Part shown: positions 7,882 through 15,698 of the stretch, piece by piece
Position numbering within the stretch: the stretch's first letter is position 1
Layout: the number at the start of each line of letters is the position of its first letter
NCBI GenBank assembly: GCA_029259935.1
Contig: JAJDEH010000053.1
Coordinates: 1-36,540, forward strand
Direction of reading: 5' to 3'
Source of the DNA: Planctomycetota bacterium
GTDB lineage: Bacteria > Planctomycetota > Planctomycetia > Pirellulales > Pirellulaceae
Length of the DNA: 36,540 nucleotides
Made by a program: the position numbers and the translations under genes
Notes under the pieces: generated by a model
Databases searched by the model: none
Seen by the model: the letters and a program-made list of their open reading frames with translations, nothing else
Told to the model about the DNA's origin: nothing

Positions 7882-9168
7882 ATGCGTATTCTCCTACTCA
7901 GCTATTACTTTCCGCCGTACAACTCGATTGGCGCGGTTCGTGTCGGCAAGACGGCCAAGTATCTGCATCGGTTTGGGCATGAACTGCGGGTCGTCGCCGC
8001 CAAGGAACCGACGATCGAACAGCCGGGCGATCTTTCGTTGCCAATTGAAGTGCCGCGCGATCTCGTGAATTGGACGGATTGGTTCAGCGTCAACAATCCC
8101 GGCGAGAAGGCACTGCGCACGCTGCTGCCGCGCAAAAGCGAGATGTCGGCCGGTCGCCGCGTTGCCTCGATCCGCATGGTGCCCCGAGGACTGCGGACGC
8201 TGGCTCATTTCGTCGTGAGCGTCACCAACGTTCCCGATCCGTACATCGGTTGGTATCCCCATGCTCGCCGCGCGTGTTCAACTTTGCTGAAGTCGTGGAG
8301 GCCGGATGTGATCGTTGCCAGTGGCTGGCCGTTTACGGGGCTGATGCTGGCCTCCGCGCTCAGCCGACGGTATCACATTCCGTGGGTGGCCGAACTGCGC
8401 GACCTATGGTCCGACCACCAGGCCTACTCATATCAGAAGTGGCGTCGCCGGGTGGACCGAGTCCTGGAACGCCGCACGCTTTCCACGGCACGCGGGCTGA
8501 TCACGGTCTCGCAGCCGCTAGCCGACGTGTTGCGGGAGAAATACGACGTGCCGGTCGAGGTGATTACGAACGGTTTCGATCCCTGCGACTACGGCGAGTC
8601 GGTCGAGCCCCTGCCGCATGAAGCACTTAATATTGTTTACACGGGACAGCTCTACCCCGGCAAGCAAGACCTATCGCCACTGTTTCAGGCGCTGAAAAAA
8701 GACGCGTTGACTGAACGCGTTGGCGTGTCGCTCTACTTGCGCGGTGACACGATGCCGGTGCGTCGACAAATCGAGTCGTTTCAATTGCAGGATCGCGTCC
8801 GCGTCCTCGATCCGGTGGCCTATCAAGAAGCACTGCGGCTTCAAGCGTCGGCCGACGTACTGTTGATGGCCAACTGGTTGGATGCAAGCCAGAAGGGCAT
8901 CTTTACCGGCAAGTTTTTCGAGTATTTAGGGGCGCGGCGGCCTATCCTGGCCGTCGGTCCGTCGGACAACGTGGTGGGCGACATCGTCAGCAATCGTAAC
9001 TTGGGAGTCACGTCGGCGGAGCCGGACGAAATCGCCGCCGCGCTGGCCGCGTGGCTCGAACAGAAACGTCACGCTAGGCTGTTACCGCTGGAGGCGTCGC
9101 AAATCGCCGGTTTTTCTCGTGAGGATCAAACGCGCCGCTTGGAACGTTTCATTGAGCAACATCGCTGA
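7882..9168 (+). CDS. Glycosyltransferase family 4-like protein (2)
   Basis: A 428-residue GT-B protein. The N-terminus has the typical strand followed by a glycine-containing loop (LLLSYYFPPYNSIGAVR). The middle has W-V-A-E-L-R-D-L-W near residue 170, and the C-terminal half has I-V-Y-T-G-Q-L-Y-P-G-K near 247-257 and G-K-F-F-E-Y-L-G-A-R-R-P-I-L-A near 343-357. The opening and the ELRDLW motif resemble WbuB-type (UDP-aminosugar) transferases, but that assignment is only a resemblance. It starts 6 nt after the previous gene and is the last (+) gene of the glycan run, ending 5 nt before a convergent gene. No terminator hairpin is visible in that gap. Confidence 0.87.
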   Translation: MRILLLSYYFPPYNSIGAVRVGKTAKYLHRFGHELRVVAAKEPTIEQPGDLSLPIEVPRDLVNWTDWFSVNNPGEKALRTLLPRKSEMSAGRRVASIRMVPRGLRTLAHFVVSVTNVPDPYIGWYPHARRACSTLLKSWRPDVIVASGWPFTGLMLASALSRRYHIPWVAELRDLWSDHQAYSYQKWRRRVDRVLERRTLSTARGLITVSQPLADVLREKYDVPVEVITNGFDPCDYGESVEPLPHEALNIVYTGQLYPGKQDLSPLFQALKKDALTERVGVSLYLRGDTMPVRRQIESFQLQDRVRVLDPVAYQEALRLQASADVLLMANWLDASQKGIFTGKFFEYLGARRPILAVGPSDNVVGDIVSNRNLGVTSAEPDEIAAALAAWLEQKRHARLLPLEASQIAGFSREDQTRRLERFIEQHR

Positions 9169-9173
9169 ATTGT

Positions 9174-10289
9174 TCATTCGGCCAGTCCACCGAAAAGCTG
9201 GTCGAGCCACGACTCTGCTTCCGGCAACAAATGGGCGGTGGATTCCGAATCGGTCGACGCGTGGCCGCTGCCACCTTCAAGTGCGCGCTTGATCGTTGCG
9301 CGGACGTCGGCCGGGTCCGCCGGTGTGAGAAAGAGCCCCGGCAACTCACGGTACGGATCGTATCCCCGATGGTCCGAGGTCACGACGGGCAATCCGCAGA
9401 CCAGCGCTTCCTGAATGACCACCGGAAACCCCTCATTCCACGACGGCAGGGCAAGACAGTCGGCCGCATGGTAAACATGGATCAGCTCCGCTTGTGGCCG
9501 CGGCGATAAGTATTCCGCTCCGCTGTCTTTGACTCGTTGAATGACTTCCGGCTGAGCGGGGCCGCAGAAGACAAGCGAATAGCTTGGGTCCGCCGCTTCC
9601 AACAGCACATCGACCCCTTTGTCAGGAACGAGGCGTCCCACGAACAGCACGTATTTACGATCGGGATCCCAATTCAGTTGACTTCGCGCCTCCAGCTGCG
9701 CCTGCGGAGCGGGTGCATGAAACAGACGCCGGTCAACGGAGTTGGCGACGAAGCGGAGTTTAACCGGCTTGCCGGCCAGTCGAACCAGCAGATCCGCGAC
9801 GTCGGCGTTATAGGCGACCAGCCGAGTGGCGCATCGCGCGCTGGTTCGCCCCAGCGTCTCGATCAACACTCGCAGCCCCAAAGTCGCCATGCGAGATGGA
9901 TAATAAAGCATGCCGCCGTGGTCGGTAAGAATGCTGGGAGTGCCTCGCAGCCTAGAAAAAAAGAGGGCCATCACGCTCGACAAAAACACAAACCCGTGGG
10001 CATGAACCACGTCGGCCCAACCGGCATAACGCCACAGTACCGTCGCGATCCGTGGCGAAAATAGCGGATAGGCCAATTGGAATCGACGTTCGAGAACATG
10101 CCATGCGCGAACACGAACAAGCTGCAATCGCTCGTGCGCGGGCGGTGAATGGCCATCGCCCAGCAAATCGCTGGTGACCCAAACAACTTCATGGCCGGCG
10201 TCCAACAACGCTTCGACTTCCATCGCCACCAAGTTCTCGACACCACCCACGTGCGGTGGAGCGACATGAGAAACAATGAGAACTCGCAT
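9174..10289 (-). CDS. Glycosyltransferase family 4-like protein (3)
   Basis: A 371-residue GT4-type protein. It starts MRVLIVSHVAPPHVGGVENLV (the G-G-V-E-N nucleotide loop) and has V-V-H-A-H-G near residue 92. A Y-V-L-F-V-G-R-L-V-P-D-K-G strand lies near 212-224, and the E-x7-E donor motif is in P-S-W-N-E-G-F-P-V-V-I-Q-E-A near 284-297. I set the start at ATG 10289. The open frame extends to 10373, but those 28 extra residues are encoded by a dispersed GC-rich repeat and the gap beside it. It is convergent with the other glycan genes, so it may be a separate unit that feeds the same product. Confidence 0.88.
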   Translation of the reverse strand: MRVLIVSHVAPPHVGGVENLVAMEVEALLDAGHEVVWVTSDLLGDGHSPPAHERLQLVRVRAWHVLERRFQLAYPLFSPRIATVLWRYAGWADVVHAHGFVFLSSVMALFFSRLRGTPSILTDHGGMLYYPSRMATLGLRVLIETLGRTSARCATRLVAYNADVADLLVRLAGKPVKLRFVANSVDRRLFHAPAPQAQLEARSQLNWDPDRKYVLFVGRLVPDKGVDVLLEAADPSYSLVFCGPAQPEVIQRVKDSGAEYLSPRPQAELIHVYHAADCLALPSWNEGFPVVIQEALVCGLPVVTSDHRGYDPYRELPGLFLTPADPADVRATIKRALEGGSGHASTDSESTAHLLPEAESWLDQLFGGLAE

Positions 10290-10321
10290 GGCCAAAGACT
10301 CGTAAGATTGCCTCTTCCCCA

Positions 10322-10377
10322 ATTGTGGTGCGGCCGTCTCGGCTGCAATGAGCAGGCGGGACGCCTGCACCACAAGT
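10322..10377. repeat. Dispersed GC-rich inverted-repeat element, family A, copy 1
   Basis: TTGTGGTG (10323-10330) and CACCACAA (10368-10375) are reverse complements that close the element. Inside are two smaller hairpins: one made from GCCGTCTCGGC, the other from the GGCGGGACGCC segment, which here pairs as GCAGGCG/CGCCTGC. The element matches the copy at 16382-16431 in reverse orientation. This copy has a 7-nt insertion near 10348 and one base change. Frames running through it give false N-terminal extensions such as the one rejected for the glycosyltransferase. Confidence 0.8.
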
Positions 10378-10420
10378 GATCCGCCTCAGGCTCCTCAAAA
10401 CCGTTGTTTTCCGTTGTGTT

Positions 10421-11863
10421 TTACGACTGCAGATCAGAAAACGCTTCTTTCAAATCGAGCTTGTCATCCAGGCTCTCTTGCAGTCCAAGCAACGTCTTAT
10501 ACAACCTGGAGGCCACCGCCTTGTACTTGGGATCCTCCGCGAGATCCTTCGATTCGGTGGGGTCGTCCTTGAGATTGTAGAGCCGGGCACGGGCGATCTT
10601 GGGATACAGAATCAGCTTGTAATCGTCTTCGATGACCATTCGTTGCAAGCCTAGGTAAGCGCCATAGATCGCATCGTAGGCGTGCTTGGATTCTCCTTCG
10701 AGCAATGGCAATACGCTGTTGAATTCAACATGCGCCGGCTTCTTGATTCCGGCCAATTCCAACGTGGTCGGCATGACATCTTGCAAATAGATCGGCGTCG
10801 AGATCTTCTTACCGGCCTCGACGCCGGGGCCGTTGACGACGAAAGGTACGCGAACACTGTGTTCGTACATGTTCTGCTTGCCGAACAGGCCGTGATGGCC
10901 AACCGCCAGTCCATGATCGGCGGTGAAAAAGATATAGGTGTTGTCGGCTTTGCCCGAGTCCTTGACGGCCTTCAGAATGCGGCCAATCTGTTCGTCCATG
11001 TGCGTGATGATGGCGTAGTACTCCTGACGGTGGACCTGCACGGAGAACTTCGTTCGAGGAAACGGCCCCAGCTTTTCATCGCGGAGGCCCTGCCCGCAAC
11101 CGATGGCGTCTTTGAAAGGATATTCAGCTTGAAAATTCGAAGGGACTTGGACTTTATCTCGGGGATACTTGTCCACGAATTCCTTGGGAGATTGGCGCGG
11201 GTCGTGCGGCGCGTTGAACGCCAAGTACATGAAAAACGGGTCCTTCTTGTCGGACGCTTGTTGTAGAAAGCCAACTGCGTCATCGGCCACGACTTCGCTC
11301 CAATGCTTGCCGCCTTCCCAGAACCCGCCCATCTTGGTGTCAAAAGGACTCCACGGATCGGTTTGGCCGGTAAGCGGCCGGTTGTAACCCTGCGGCTTGG
11401 CTTTTGGCATCCCGCCCCGCACATGGCCCGCGAAATTGAAGGCCTTCTTGGCGTCAGCTTTGACGTGCCACTTGCCGGTGAAGTACGTATCGTAGCCCGC
11501 CTTCTTCAGATGCTCGGACCAAAAACGCCCTTGGCGGCGTTCCTGTTCGCTGGTGTTATAGACCTGATTCGCCCGCCAGATGAAGCGGCCCGTATTGAGC
11601 ATCGTGCGGCTGGCCACGCACACCGCGCCGCTCCATGAACCCATGTTATACGCGCGGCTGAAGTTCGTACCGCTACGCACCAGCCGGTCTAGATTGGGCG
11701 TTTCAATCTCTTCATGGCCGAAAGCGCCAACCGTCTCGAAACACTGGTCGTCGGCGAAGATGAAAACAATGTTTGGTTTCGCGTCGGCTTCCGCCGCGCA
11801 AACAGGGATCGCTTGCAGGGCTAGAAACGCGAACAGCAACGACGTCAGACAGTATTTAAACAT
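10421..11863 (-). CDS. Secreted sulfatase (formylglycine-dependent, type I)
   Basis: A 480-residue protein with a clear signal peptide (residues 1-24, hydrophobic core 8-20, A-x-A-like end). Mature sulfatase features follow: the metal motif N31-I-V-F-I-F-A-D-D-Q40 and the active-site signature C82-V-A-S-R86, whose cysteine must be oxidised to formylglycine. Next come G-K-W-H near residue 150 and a later metal motif F-F-T-A-D-H-G near residue 315. It hydrolyses sulfate esters, probably on polysaccharide fragments, in the periplasm or outside the cell. The substrate cannot be fixed from sequence. The length is normal for the family. No formylglycine-generating enzyme is in the window, so maturation must come from elsewhere. 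It stands alone between repeat elements. Confidence 0.93.
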   Translation of the reverse strand: MFKYCLTSLLFAFLALQAIPVCAAEADAKPNIVFIFADDQCFETVGAFGHEEIETPNLDRLVRSGTNFSRAYNMGSWSGAVCVASRTMLNTGRFIWRANQVYNTSEQERRQGRFWSEHLKKAGYDTYFTGKWHVKADAKKAFNFAGHVRGGMPKAKPQGYNRPLTGQTDPWSPFDTKMGGFWEGGKHWSEVVADDAVGFLQQASDKKDPFFMYLAFNAPHDPRQSPKEFVDKYPRDKVQVPSNFQAEYPFKDAIGCGQGLRDEKLGPFPRTKFSVQVHRQEYYAIITHMDEQIGRILKAVKDSGKADNTYIFFTADHGLAVGHHGLFGKQNMYEHSVRVPFVVNGPGVEAGKKISTPIYLQDVMPTTLELAGIKKPAHVEFNSVLPLLEGESKHAYDAIYGAYLGLQRMVIEDDYKLILYPKIARARLYNLKDDPTESKDLAEDPKYKAVASRLYKTLLGLQESLDDKLDLKEAFSDLQS

Positions 11864-11904
11864 GGATGGACTCTTATGTTGGCGGTGGATTCTGTTTGTC
11901 GTGG

Positions 11905-11983
11905 TTCGCTCCGCGAACCAAACGCTCTGATCGCGAAGTCATAATTCGCTTCGCGAACCGGACGCAATGATCGCGGAGCGATC
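11905..11983. repeat. Dispersed inverted-repeat element, family B, copy 2 (compound)
   Basis: TTCGCTCCGCGAA occurs at 11905-11917 and TCGCGGAGCGA at 11971-11981. Between them is a variant, TTCGCTTCGCGAA, at 11945-11957, and a TCGCGAA half at 11931-11937. The outer arms (11906-11916 and 11971-11981) are perfect 11-bp complements. The element fills much of the 196-nt gap upstream of the sulfatase (11864-12059). I see no gene in that gap. Confidence 0.7.
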
Positions 11984-12059
11984 AACGACATTCTTCGCTA
12001 CCCTAGCATACCTTGACCAAGCGACCAGGGAAATTGCTCACGCCCCACATTGGCCGAAA

Positions 12060-12392
12060 TTAGGCCTCGCTGGCGGACATGTCGATCACGTTTTCGTGTG
12101 AGAACACCGGCAGCACAAGAATCTTGCCGTCGCCTATTCTGCCGGTTCTGGCAACCGCCACGATCTTGTTGACGATCTCTTCAACGCGCAGGTCGTCGAC
12201 CCACAACAAGATCTCGACTTTAGGAAGAAACGCCAGCGAGTACTCGTTGTCGCCATACTGGTCGAGATAACTCTTTTGGCGGCCAAAACCTTTCACTTCG
12301 CGAACGCTGAGCGCCTCTAGCGGAGCGAGACGCAATGTCTCGAGTACTTTTTCGGCGAGGTACGGTTTGACGATGGCGACAATTTGTTTCAC
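12060..12392 (-). CDS. P-II family signal protein, divergent C-terminus
   Basis: A 110-residue protein, close to the usual 112 of GlnB/GlnK. Visible P-II landmarks are MKQIVAIVKPYLAEKV, G-F-G-R-Q39-K, Y51 at the T-loop tip (YGDNEY), F-L-P-K58, and the second signature T83-G-R-I-G-D-G-K90-I. These cover most ATP-contact residues and the uridylylation tyrosine. The C-terminus (VFSHENVIDMSASEA) lacks the two arginines that classical P-II proteins place near 101 and 103 to hold the ATP phosphates. Arg47 is also replaced by Gly. The gene is 27 nt downstream of a ferredoxin gene rather than beside amtB or glnA. It may sense adenylate or 2-oxoglutarate, but the partner is unknown, and a redox-linked role is inference. 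Confidence 0.88.
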   Translation of the reverse strand: MKQIVAIVKPYLAEKVLETLRLAPLEALSVREVKGFGRQKSYLDQYGDNEYSLAFLPKVEILLWVDDLRVEEIVNKIVAVARTGRIGDGKILVLPVFSHENVIDMSASEA

Positions 12393-12419
12393 GGCAGCGG
12401 TGACCCTCGCGCGGTCTAA

Positions 12420-12833
12420 CTAACTGAAAAAGTTCTCGCCGAACAGGTTGAGTTCAGGGCTCGACTCGACCTCGATATCGCCATTGACTTTGGTGCAGCA
12501 GGCCAGCCGCATCGTCTCTTCGTTGCCGACAAAAGCCAGACAAGGCAACGGGTCGGGCAACGGCATGTACTTGAACTTCACGGCTTCTCGCGCGGTCATG
12601 TCATTGGTCTCCTTCATGCCGCTTGTGACCCGCACGCGGCAGGTGCCACACAATCCATTTCCAAAGCAGTTGACGAATTTGGAAAAGGTGTGCGAAAAGT
12701 TGTCGACCCCCTCGCTAACGCCGCTGACGGCACAATTCAAGTTGATCCCGGCCTTGATCGCTTCGGCCCGTAAATTCGCGCCTTCGGGAACCTGAATCTC
12801 CTTGTTTTCCTTCGTGAATTTGATGGTGGGCAT
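12420..12833 (-). CDS. [2Fe-2S] ferredoxin, adrenodoxin-type cysteine spacing
   Basis: A 137-residue protein. The cluster ligands are the C-x5-C-x2-C run in the segment NCFGNGLCGTC (about residues 67-77) and a later cysteine pair L-A-C-C near residue 118. This is the spacing of the adrenodoxin class rather than the plant class. Beta-grasp features are visible at the start (MPTIKFTKENKEIQVPEG, then the L-N-C segment). The start is ATG 12833, preceded by AGGA. The longer frame to 13004 runs through the non-coding divergent region and adds 57 unconserved residues. It is probably a cytoplasmic electron carrier. It shares a transcript with the P-II gene 27 nt downstream and is divergent from the 13057 gene. 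Confidence 0.87.
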   Translation of the reverse strand: MPTIKFTKENKEIQVPEGANLRAEAIKAGINLNCAVSGVSEGVDNFSHTFSKFVNCFGNGLCGTCRVRVTSGMKETNDMTAREAVKFKYMPLPDPLPCLAFVGNEETMRLACCTKVNGDIEVESSPELNLFGENFFS

Positions 12834-13056
12834 CGGCGGAATTCCTGGACTGATGGATGATTCTTTGCGAATACAGCGTATGGCGCAATGCGAGACGCGG
12901 CGCGACTCCCCAAATATAACCCACGGAAGCTGTTGCGCTAAGAGAGTGCTGGCCGCTCGTGCCGAGAAGTGCGGCTTTACTCGTCTCTGCATTTCTGCCA
13001 CCATAATCCCATTGATTCGGTCGACCTAACGATTGCACTTCCGGCAGGAGACGGGC
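12834..13056. other. Divergent intergenic region with weak promoter candidates
   Basis: This 223-nt region separates the ferredoxin/P-II pair (-) from the small-protein/alcohol dehydrogenase pair (+), so it must hold both promoters. A TATATT-like block on the minus strand near 12913-12918 is the only AT-rich spot and could be a -10 element for the ferredoxin, but I see no good -35. On the plus strand an AGGAG ribosome site at 13046-13050 is clear. No coding sequence or inverted repeat is convincing here. Confidence 0.35.
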
Positions 13057-13317
13057 ATGGCAAAACGTTCGAAATACCAAGAAAAGATCATCAAGAACTA
13101 CTACGAGAACCGCGAGGCAATTTCGCTGCAGCGGGTTCAGGAACTCGTGACCGAACTGTATCTGGCCGAAGGCAAGAAGCGGGCCCGCCTGTGGACCACC
13201 ATGGCCAGTAATTTGGAAAAGCTAGGGATCAAGCAGCCGCAAATCGACCACTATGTGAAACAAGACAATCCCGAATTGATCGCCAATCTGATAAAGAATC
13301 TGATGGAGAAAAGCTGA
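13057..13317 (+). CDS. Small conserved protein of unknown function
   Basis: An 86-residue soluble, helix-rich, basic protein (MAKRSKYQEKIIKNYYENREAI..., with many Lys, Arg and Gln). No cysteines, membrane segments or catalytic motif are visible. The start at ATG 13057 is well supported by AGGAG at 13046-13050, six bases upstream. The stop is 2 nt before the next ATG, so it is translationally linked to the iron-dependent alcohol dehydrogenase. I recall similar short proteins (with YYENREAIxLQRxQELVTELYLAEGKKR) as conserved hypotheticals in planctomycetes, but cannot confirm this here. The charged helical make-up would fit nucleic-acid or protein binding. No function is assigned. Confidence 0.82.
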   Translation: MAKRSKYQEKIIKNYYENREAISLQRVQELVTELYLAEGKKRARLWTTMASNLEKLGIKQPQIDHYVKQDNPELIANLIKNLMEKS

Positions 13318-13319
13318 CC

Positions 13320-14525
13320 ATGCGCACGACCTGGAACTTCTTTACTTCAGGTCAACTGGTGTTTGGCCGGGGCGCCGTCGATCAACTGGGCGAACTCGCC
13401 ATGCGCAGCAAGATCGAGCGACTGCTAATCGTCACCGATCCGAATCTAGCTAATGCCGGAATTCTTGAAAAGGTTCGCGCGCCGCTGGCAGAAGCCGGGA
13501 TCGAGATCGATGTTTTCGACGGGGGCGAGGCCGAACCGTCCATAGACGCCGCCCATCGGGCCATCGAACAAGCACGCTCGTTCAATCCGGCCGCCATCCT
13601 CGGACTGGGCGGGGGCAGCAATATGGACTTGGCCAAGATCACGGCCAATGCGTTCACTCACGGCGGCGCGCCGTCCGACTATTTTGGATTCGACAACGTG
13701 CCTGGCCCCGTGCTGCCGTTGATCTGCGTACCCACGACCTCGGGCACGGGCAGCGAAGTGTCGCATGCCGCCGTACTGACCGATACGGCCAACGAGATGA
13801 AGGTGAGTACGCTTAGCAACTACTTGCGGCCGGCCCTTGCGGTGGTCGATCCGTTGCTCACGTTGAGCTGTCCGCCGAAAGTCACCGCCGATAGCGGCAT
13901 CGATGCGCTGACGCACGCCATCGAAGCCTACACGGCGGTCGATTACGACAAGATGGAAACACCGCCGGGCCAGTTGAGCGGTTACGAGGGCCGTTTCCCG
14001 CTGGGCGATTGCCTAGCCGAACAGGCGATTCAATTGGTGGGCGAACATTTGGTGACCGCCGTCAAGCAGCCCGACAACGTCGCGGCGCGGGAAGGCATGT
14101 CGCTGGCCGCCACGATTGCCGGGATGGCGTTTTCCAACGCCGGCGTGGCGCTGGTGCATGCGTTGGAGTATCCGCTGGGTGGCGCGCTGCACTGTTCGCA
14201 CGGAGCGGGCAATGGTCTGCTGCTGCCGTACGTGATGCGGTTCAATCTTCCAGAACGCAAGGCGGCCTTCGCAAAAATCGCCAGCTTGCTGGGTGAAGAA
14301 ACTGAAAATTTAAACCAAGCTGCCGCGGCCGAACAAGCAATTGTGGCCGTTGAAAAACTCCGCCAACAGATCGGCATTCCCAACCACATCCGCGACATCG
14401 GCGGCAGCGAAGACCAGATCCCCACCTTCGCCGCCAAGGCATTCGAACTCAGACGATTGCAGTGGGTTAACCCCCGCAAATCGACGCTGGCAGATTTCGA
14501 AGCCATTCTGCGCGATGCTTTCTAA
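13320..14525 (+). CDS. Iron-containing alcohol dehydrogenase (group III)
   Basis: A 401-residue NAD(P)-dependent enzyme of the Fe-ADH family. The nucleotide motif is G97-G-G-S-N-M-D103, followed by P138-T-T-S-G-T-G-S-E-V. Metal ligands fall at the canonical places: D195 and H199 in SGIDALTHA, H280 in VHALEYPLGG, and H294 in HCSHGAGNG. The enzyme interconverts alcohols and aldehydes in the cytoplasm. It is full length with no missing ligand. It begins 2 nt after the stop of the small protein at 13057-13317, and the ferredoxin/P-II pair diverges upstream. Its true substrate (short alcohols, lactaldehyde, 1,3-diols and so on) cannot be read from sequence. Confidence 0.94.
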   Translation: MRTTWNFFTSGQLVFGRGAVDQLGELAMRSKIERLLIVTDPNLANAGILEKVRAPLAEAGIEIDVFDGGEAEPSIDAAHRAIEQARSFNPAAILGLGGGSNMDLAKITANAFTHGGAPSDYFGFDNVPGPVLPLICVPTTSGTGSEVSHAAVLTDTANEMKVSTLSNYLRPALAVVDPLLTLSCPPKVTADSGIDALTHAIEAYTAVDYDKMETPPGQLSGYEGRFPLGDCLAEQAIQLVGEHLVTAVKQPDNVAAREGMSLAATIAGMAFSNAGVALVHALEYPLGGALHCSHGAGNGLLLPYVMRFNLPERKAAFAKIASLLGEETENLNQAAAAEQAIVAVEKLRQQIGIPNHIRDIGGSEDQIPTFAAKAFELRRLQWVNPRKSTLADFEAILRDAF

Positions 14526-14996
14526 TCGAAGAACGCGGGTTGGCCGCCAGATATTCCCGTATCGGAAAAGTTAGTACGTCTCCGGCGCGGGATTGGAGTG
14601 TTGTCCAGCACTTGAACACAACAGGTTCATGAATGAGCAAACGTTCAAGGCGAAAAGTTGACCGAACGTGGTTCGACATGGATTGCCGAAAATTCATAAA
14701 CCCAATTTTCGGCGATACCCCAACGGGCTTCTTTTCCGCACTTCAGAATCGGGACGACAACAGATTTCCTGAAGACGAAGTGTGCATCTTCCTGCACATC
14801 AGCGAACACGAGGTTGCGGCGGTAAGTTGAACGCAACTGATTATGATATAGGATCGAGGGCATCCGAATTTACGGTCGCCGATTCTGGAATCTCCAGCGG
14901 CAAATTGGTCAGCCGGTGGAAGATAGTTGACAATTCGTCGCCAAGATGCCGGTAAATCACTTGCAGTCGCACGTCTTACCGGAGACACTTTTGCAC
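14526..14996. other. 471-nt region without a convincing gene
   Basis: Two short frames overlap here on opposite strands (14633-14830 plus, 65 codons; 14645-14863 minus, 72 codons). Neither has a convincing ribosome site or a recognisable motif, though the plus frame contains RTWFDMDCRKFINP, which is not typical of random sequence. The region may hold a decayed gene. The one clear structural feature is the inverted repeat at 14684-14715. Confidence 0.3.
14684..14715. repeat. Inverted repeat with short loop
   Basis: GCCGAAAATT at 14685-14694 pairs perfectly with AATTTTCGGC at 14704-14713, with a 9-nt loop. Two further positions extend it with one mismatch. It lies 160 nt after the alcohol dehydrogenase stop and lacks a T-run, so it is a poor classical terminator. 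A protein-binding site or a mobile-element end are other options. Confidence 0.5.
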
Positions 14997-15602
14997 ATGA
15001 CCAAAGTACTCATCACCGCCTTCGAACCGTACCAGCCGTGGGAAGCAAACTCGAGTTGGTTGACCGTTGTCGAACTAACGAAGGATCTTCCAGCTCAGCC
15101 GGAGATTACAACTCGGCTGTACCCCGTGGACTTCGATCAGATCGAGAAAAAGCTGCGGGCTGATTTGACGGACAATTTCGATTATTTGCTGCACTTGGGC
15201 CAAGCTCCCGGCAGCGGCGGCGTCGAGTTGGAGCGAGTCGCGATCAACGTCAGGCTGGCTCCAGGCGAGCCCGAGGATCAGGCCCAACCGCTAGTGGCTG
15301 ACGGACCGGCTGCCTACATGTCGAAGTTGCCGCTCGCCGATTGGGCGGCGAAACTACGCGGCGAAGGAATCCCCGCCGCGGTTTCTTATCACGCGGGAAC
15401 GTTTCTGTGTAACGCGGCGTTGTACTATTCGCATCACATCATCGCGCAAGAGGGTCTCAAAACCCAAGCGACATTCGTCCACCTACCGCTCGACATCACG
15501 CAGTCGGCCACAACAACCAAAGACATCGCCTCGCTGCCCGCCGCCATCTCCGCTCAAGCCGTCCGTGGCATCCTCGGCGAGCTATCGAATGCCGTCGCAT
15601 GA
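14997..15602 (+). CDS. pcp: Pyroglutamyl-peptidase I (C15 family)
   Basis: A 201-residue protein. It begins TKVLITAFEPYQPWEANSS, a variant of the family's G-F-E-P-F-G-G opening. The expected catalytic triad is in place: E79 (or E77) in V-E-L-E-R-V-A-I-N, C138 in Y-H-A-G-T-F-L-C-N, and H162 in F-V-H-L-P. It removes N-terminal pyroglutamate from peptides in the cytoplasm. The start is ATG 14997, with GGAG at 14980-14983. The in-frame ATG at 14946 would add 17 residues that do not fit the family. The opening loop lacks the double glycine, so substrate preference may differ. It appears monocistronic. Confidence 0.88.
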   Translation: MTKVLITAFEPYQPWEANSSWLTVVELTKDLPAQPEITTRLYPVDFDQIEKKLRADLTDNFDYLLHLGQAPGSGGVELERVAINVRLAPGEPEDQAQPLVADGPAAYMSKLPLADWAAKLRGEGIPAAVSYHAGTFLCNAALYYSHHIIAQEGLKTQATFVHLPLDITQSATTTKDIASLPAAISAQAVRGILGELSNAVA

Positions 15603-15698
15603 TCTCGGCGGCCACTCGATGTGCCAATTGTGGCTCAAGAGTCCGAGTTTCTGACGCCGCGATGAGTTGTCCAGCAGTGCAAGCGAGCCACGAAAAGA

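Noticed and set aside
10290..10373. 28-residue N-terminal extension of the third glycosyltransferase
   Set aside because: It is encoded partly by the family A repeat. MRVLIVSHVAPPHVGG at 10289 is the normal GT4 start.
10682..11266. 194-codon plus-strand frame opposite the sulfatase
   Set aside because: It is antisense to a clear sulfatase with a signal peptide and all motifs, and it has no recognisable features of its own.
12834..13004. 57-residue extension of the ferredoxin
   Set aside because: It covers the divergent promoter region and has no ferredoxin features. ATG 12833 has an AGGA site.
14633..14830. Possible 65-codon gene
   Set aside because: There is no ribosome site and no family match, and an overlapping minus-strand frame competes with it. 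It is described as part of an unassigned region instead.
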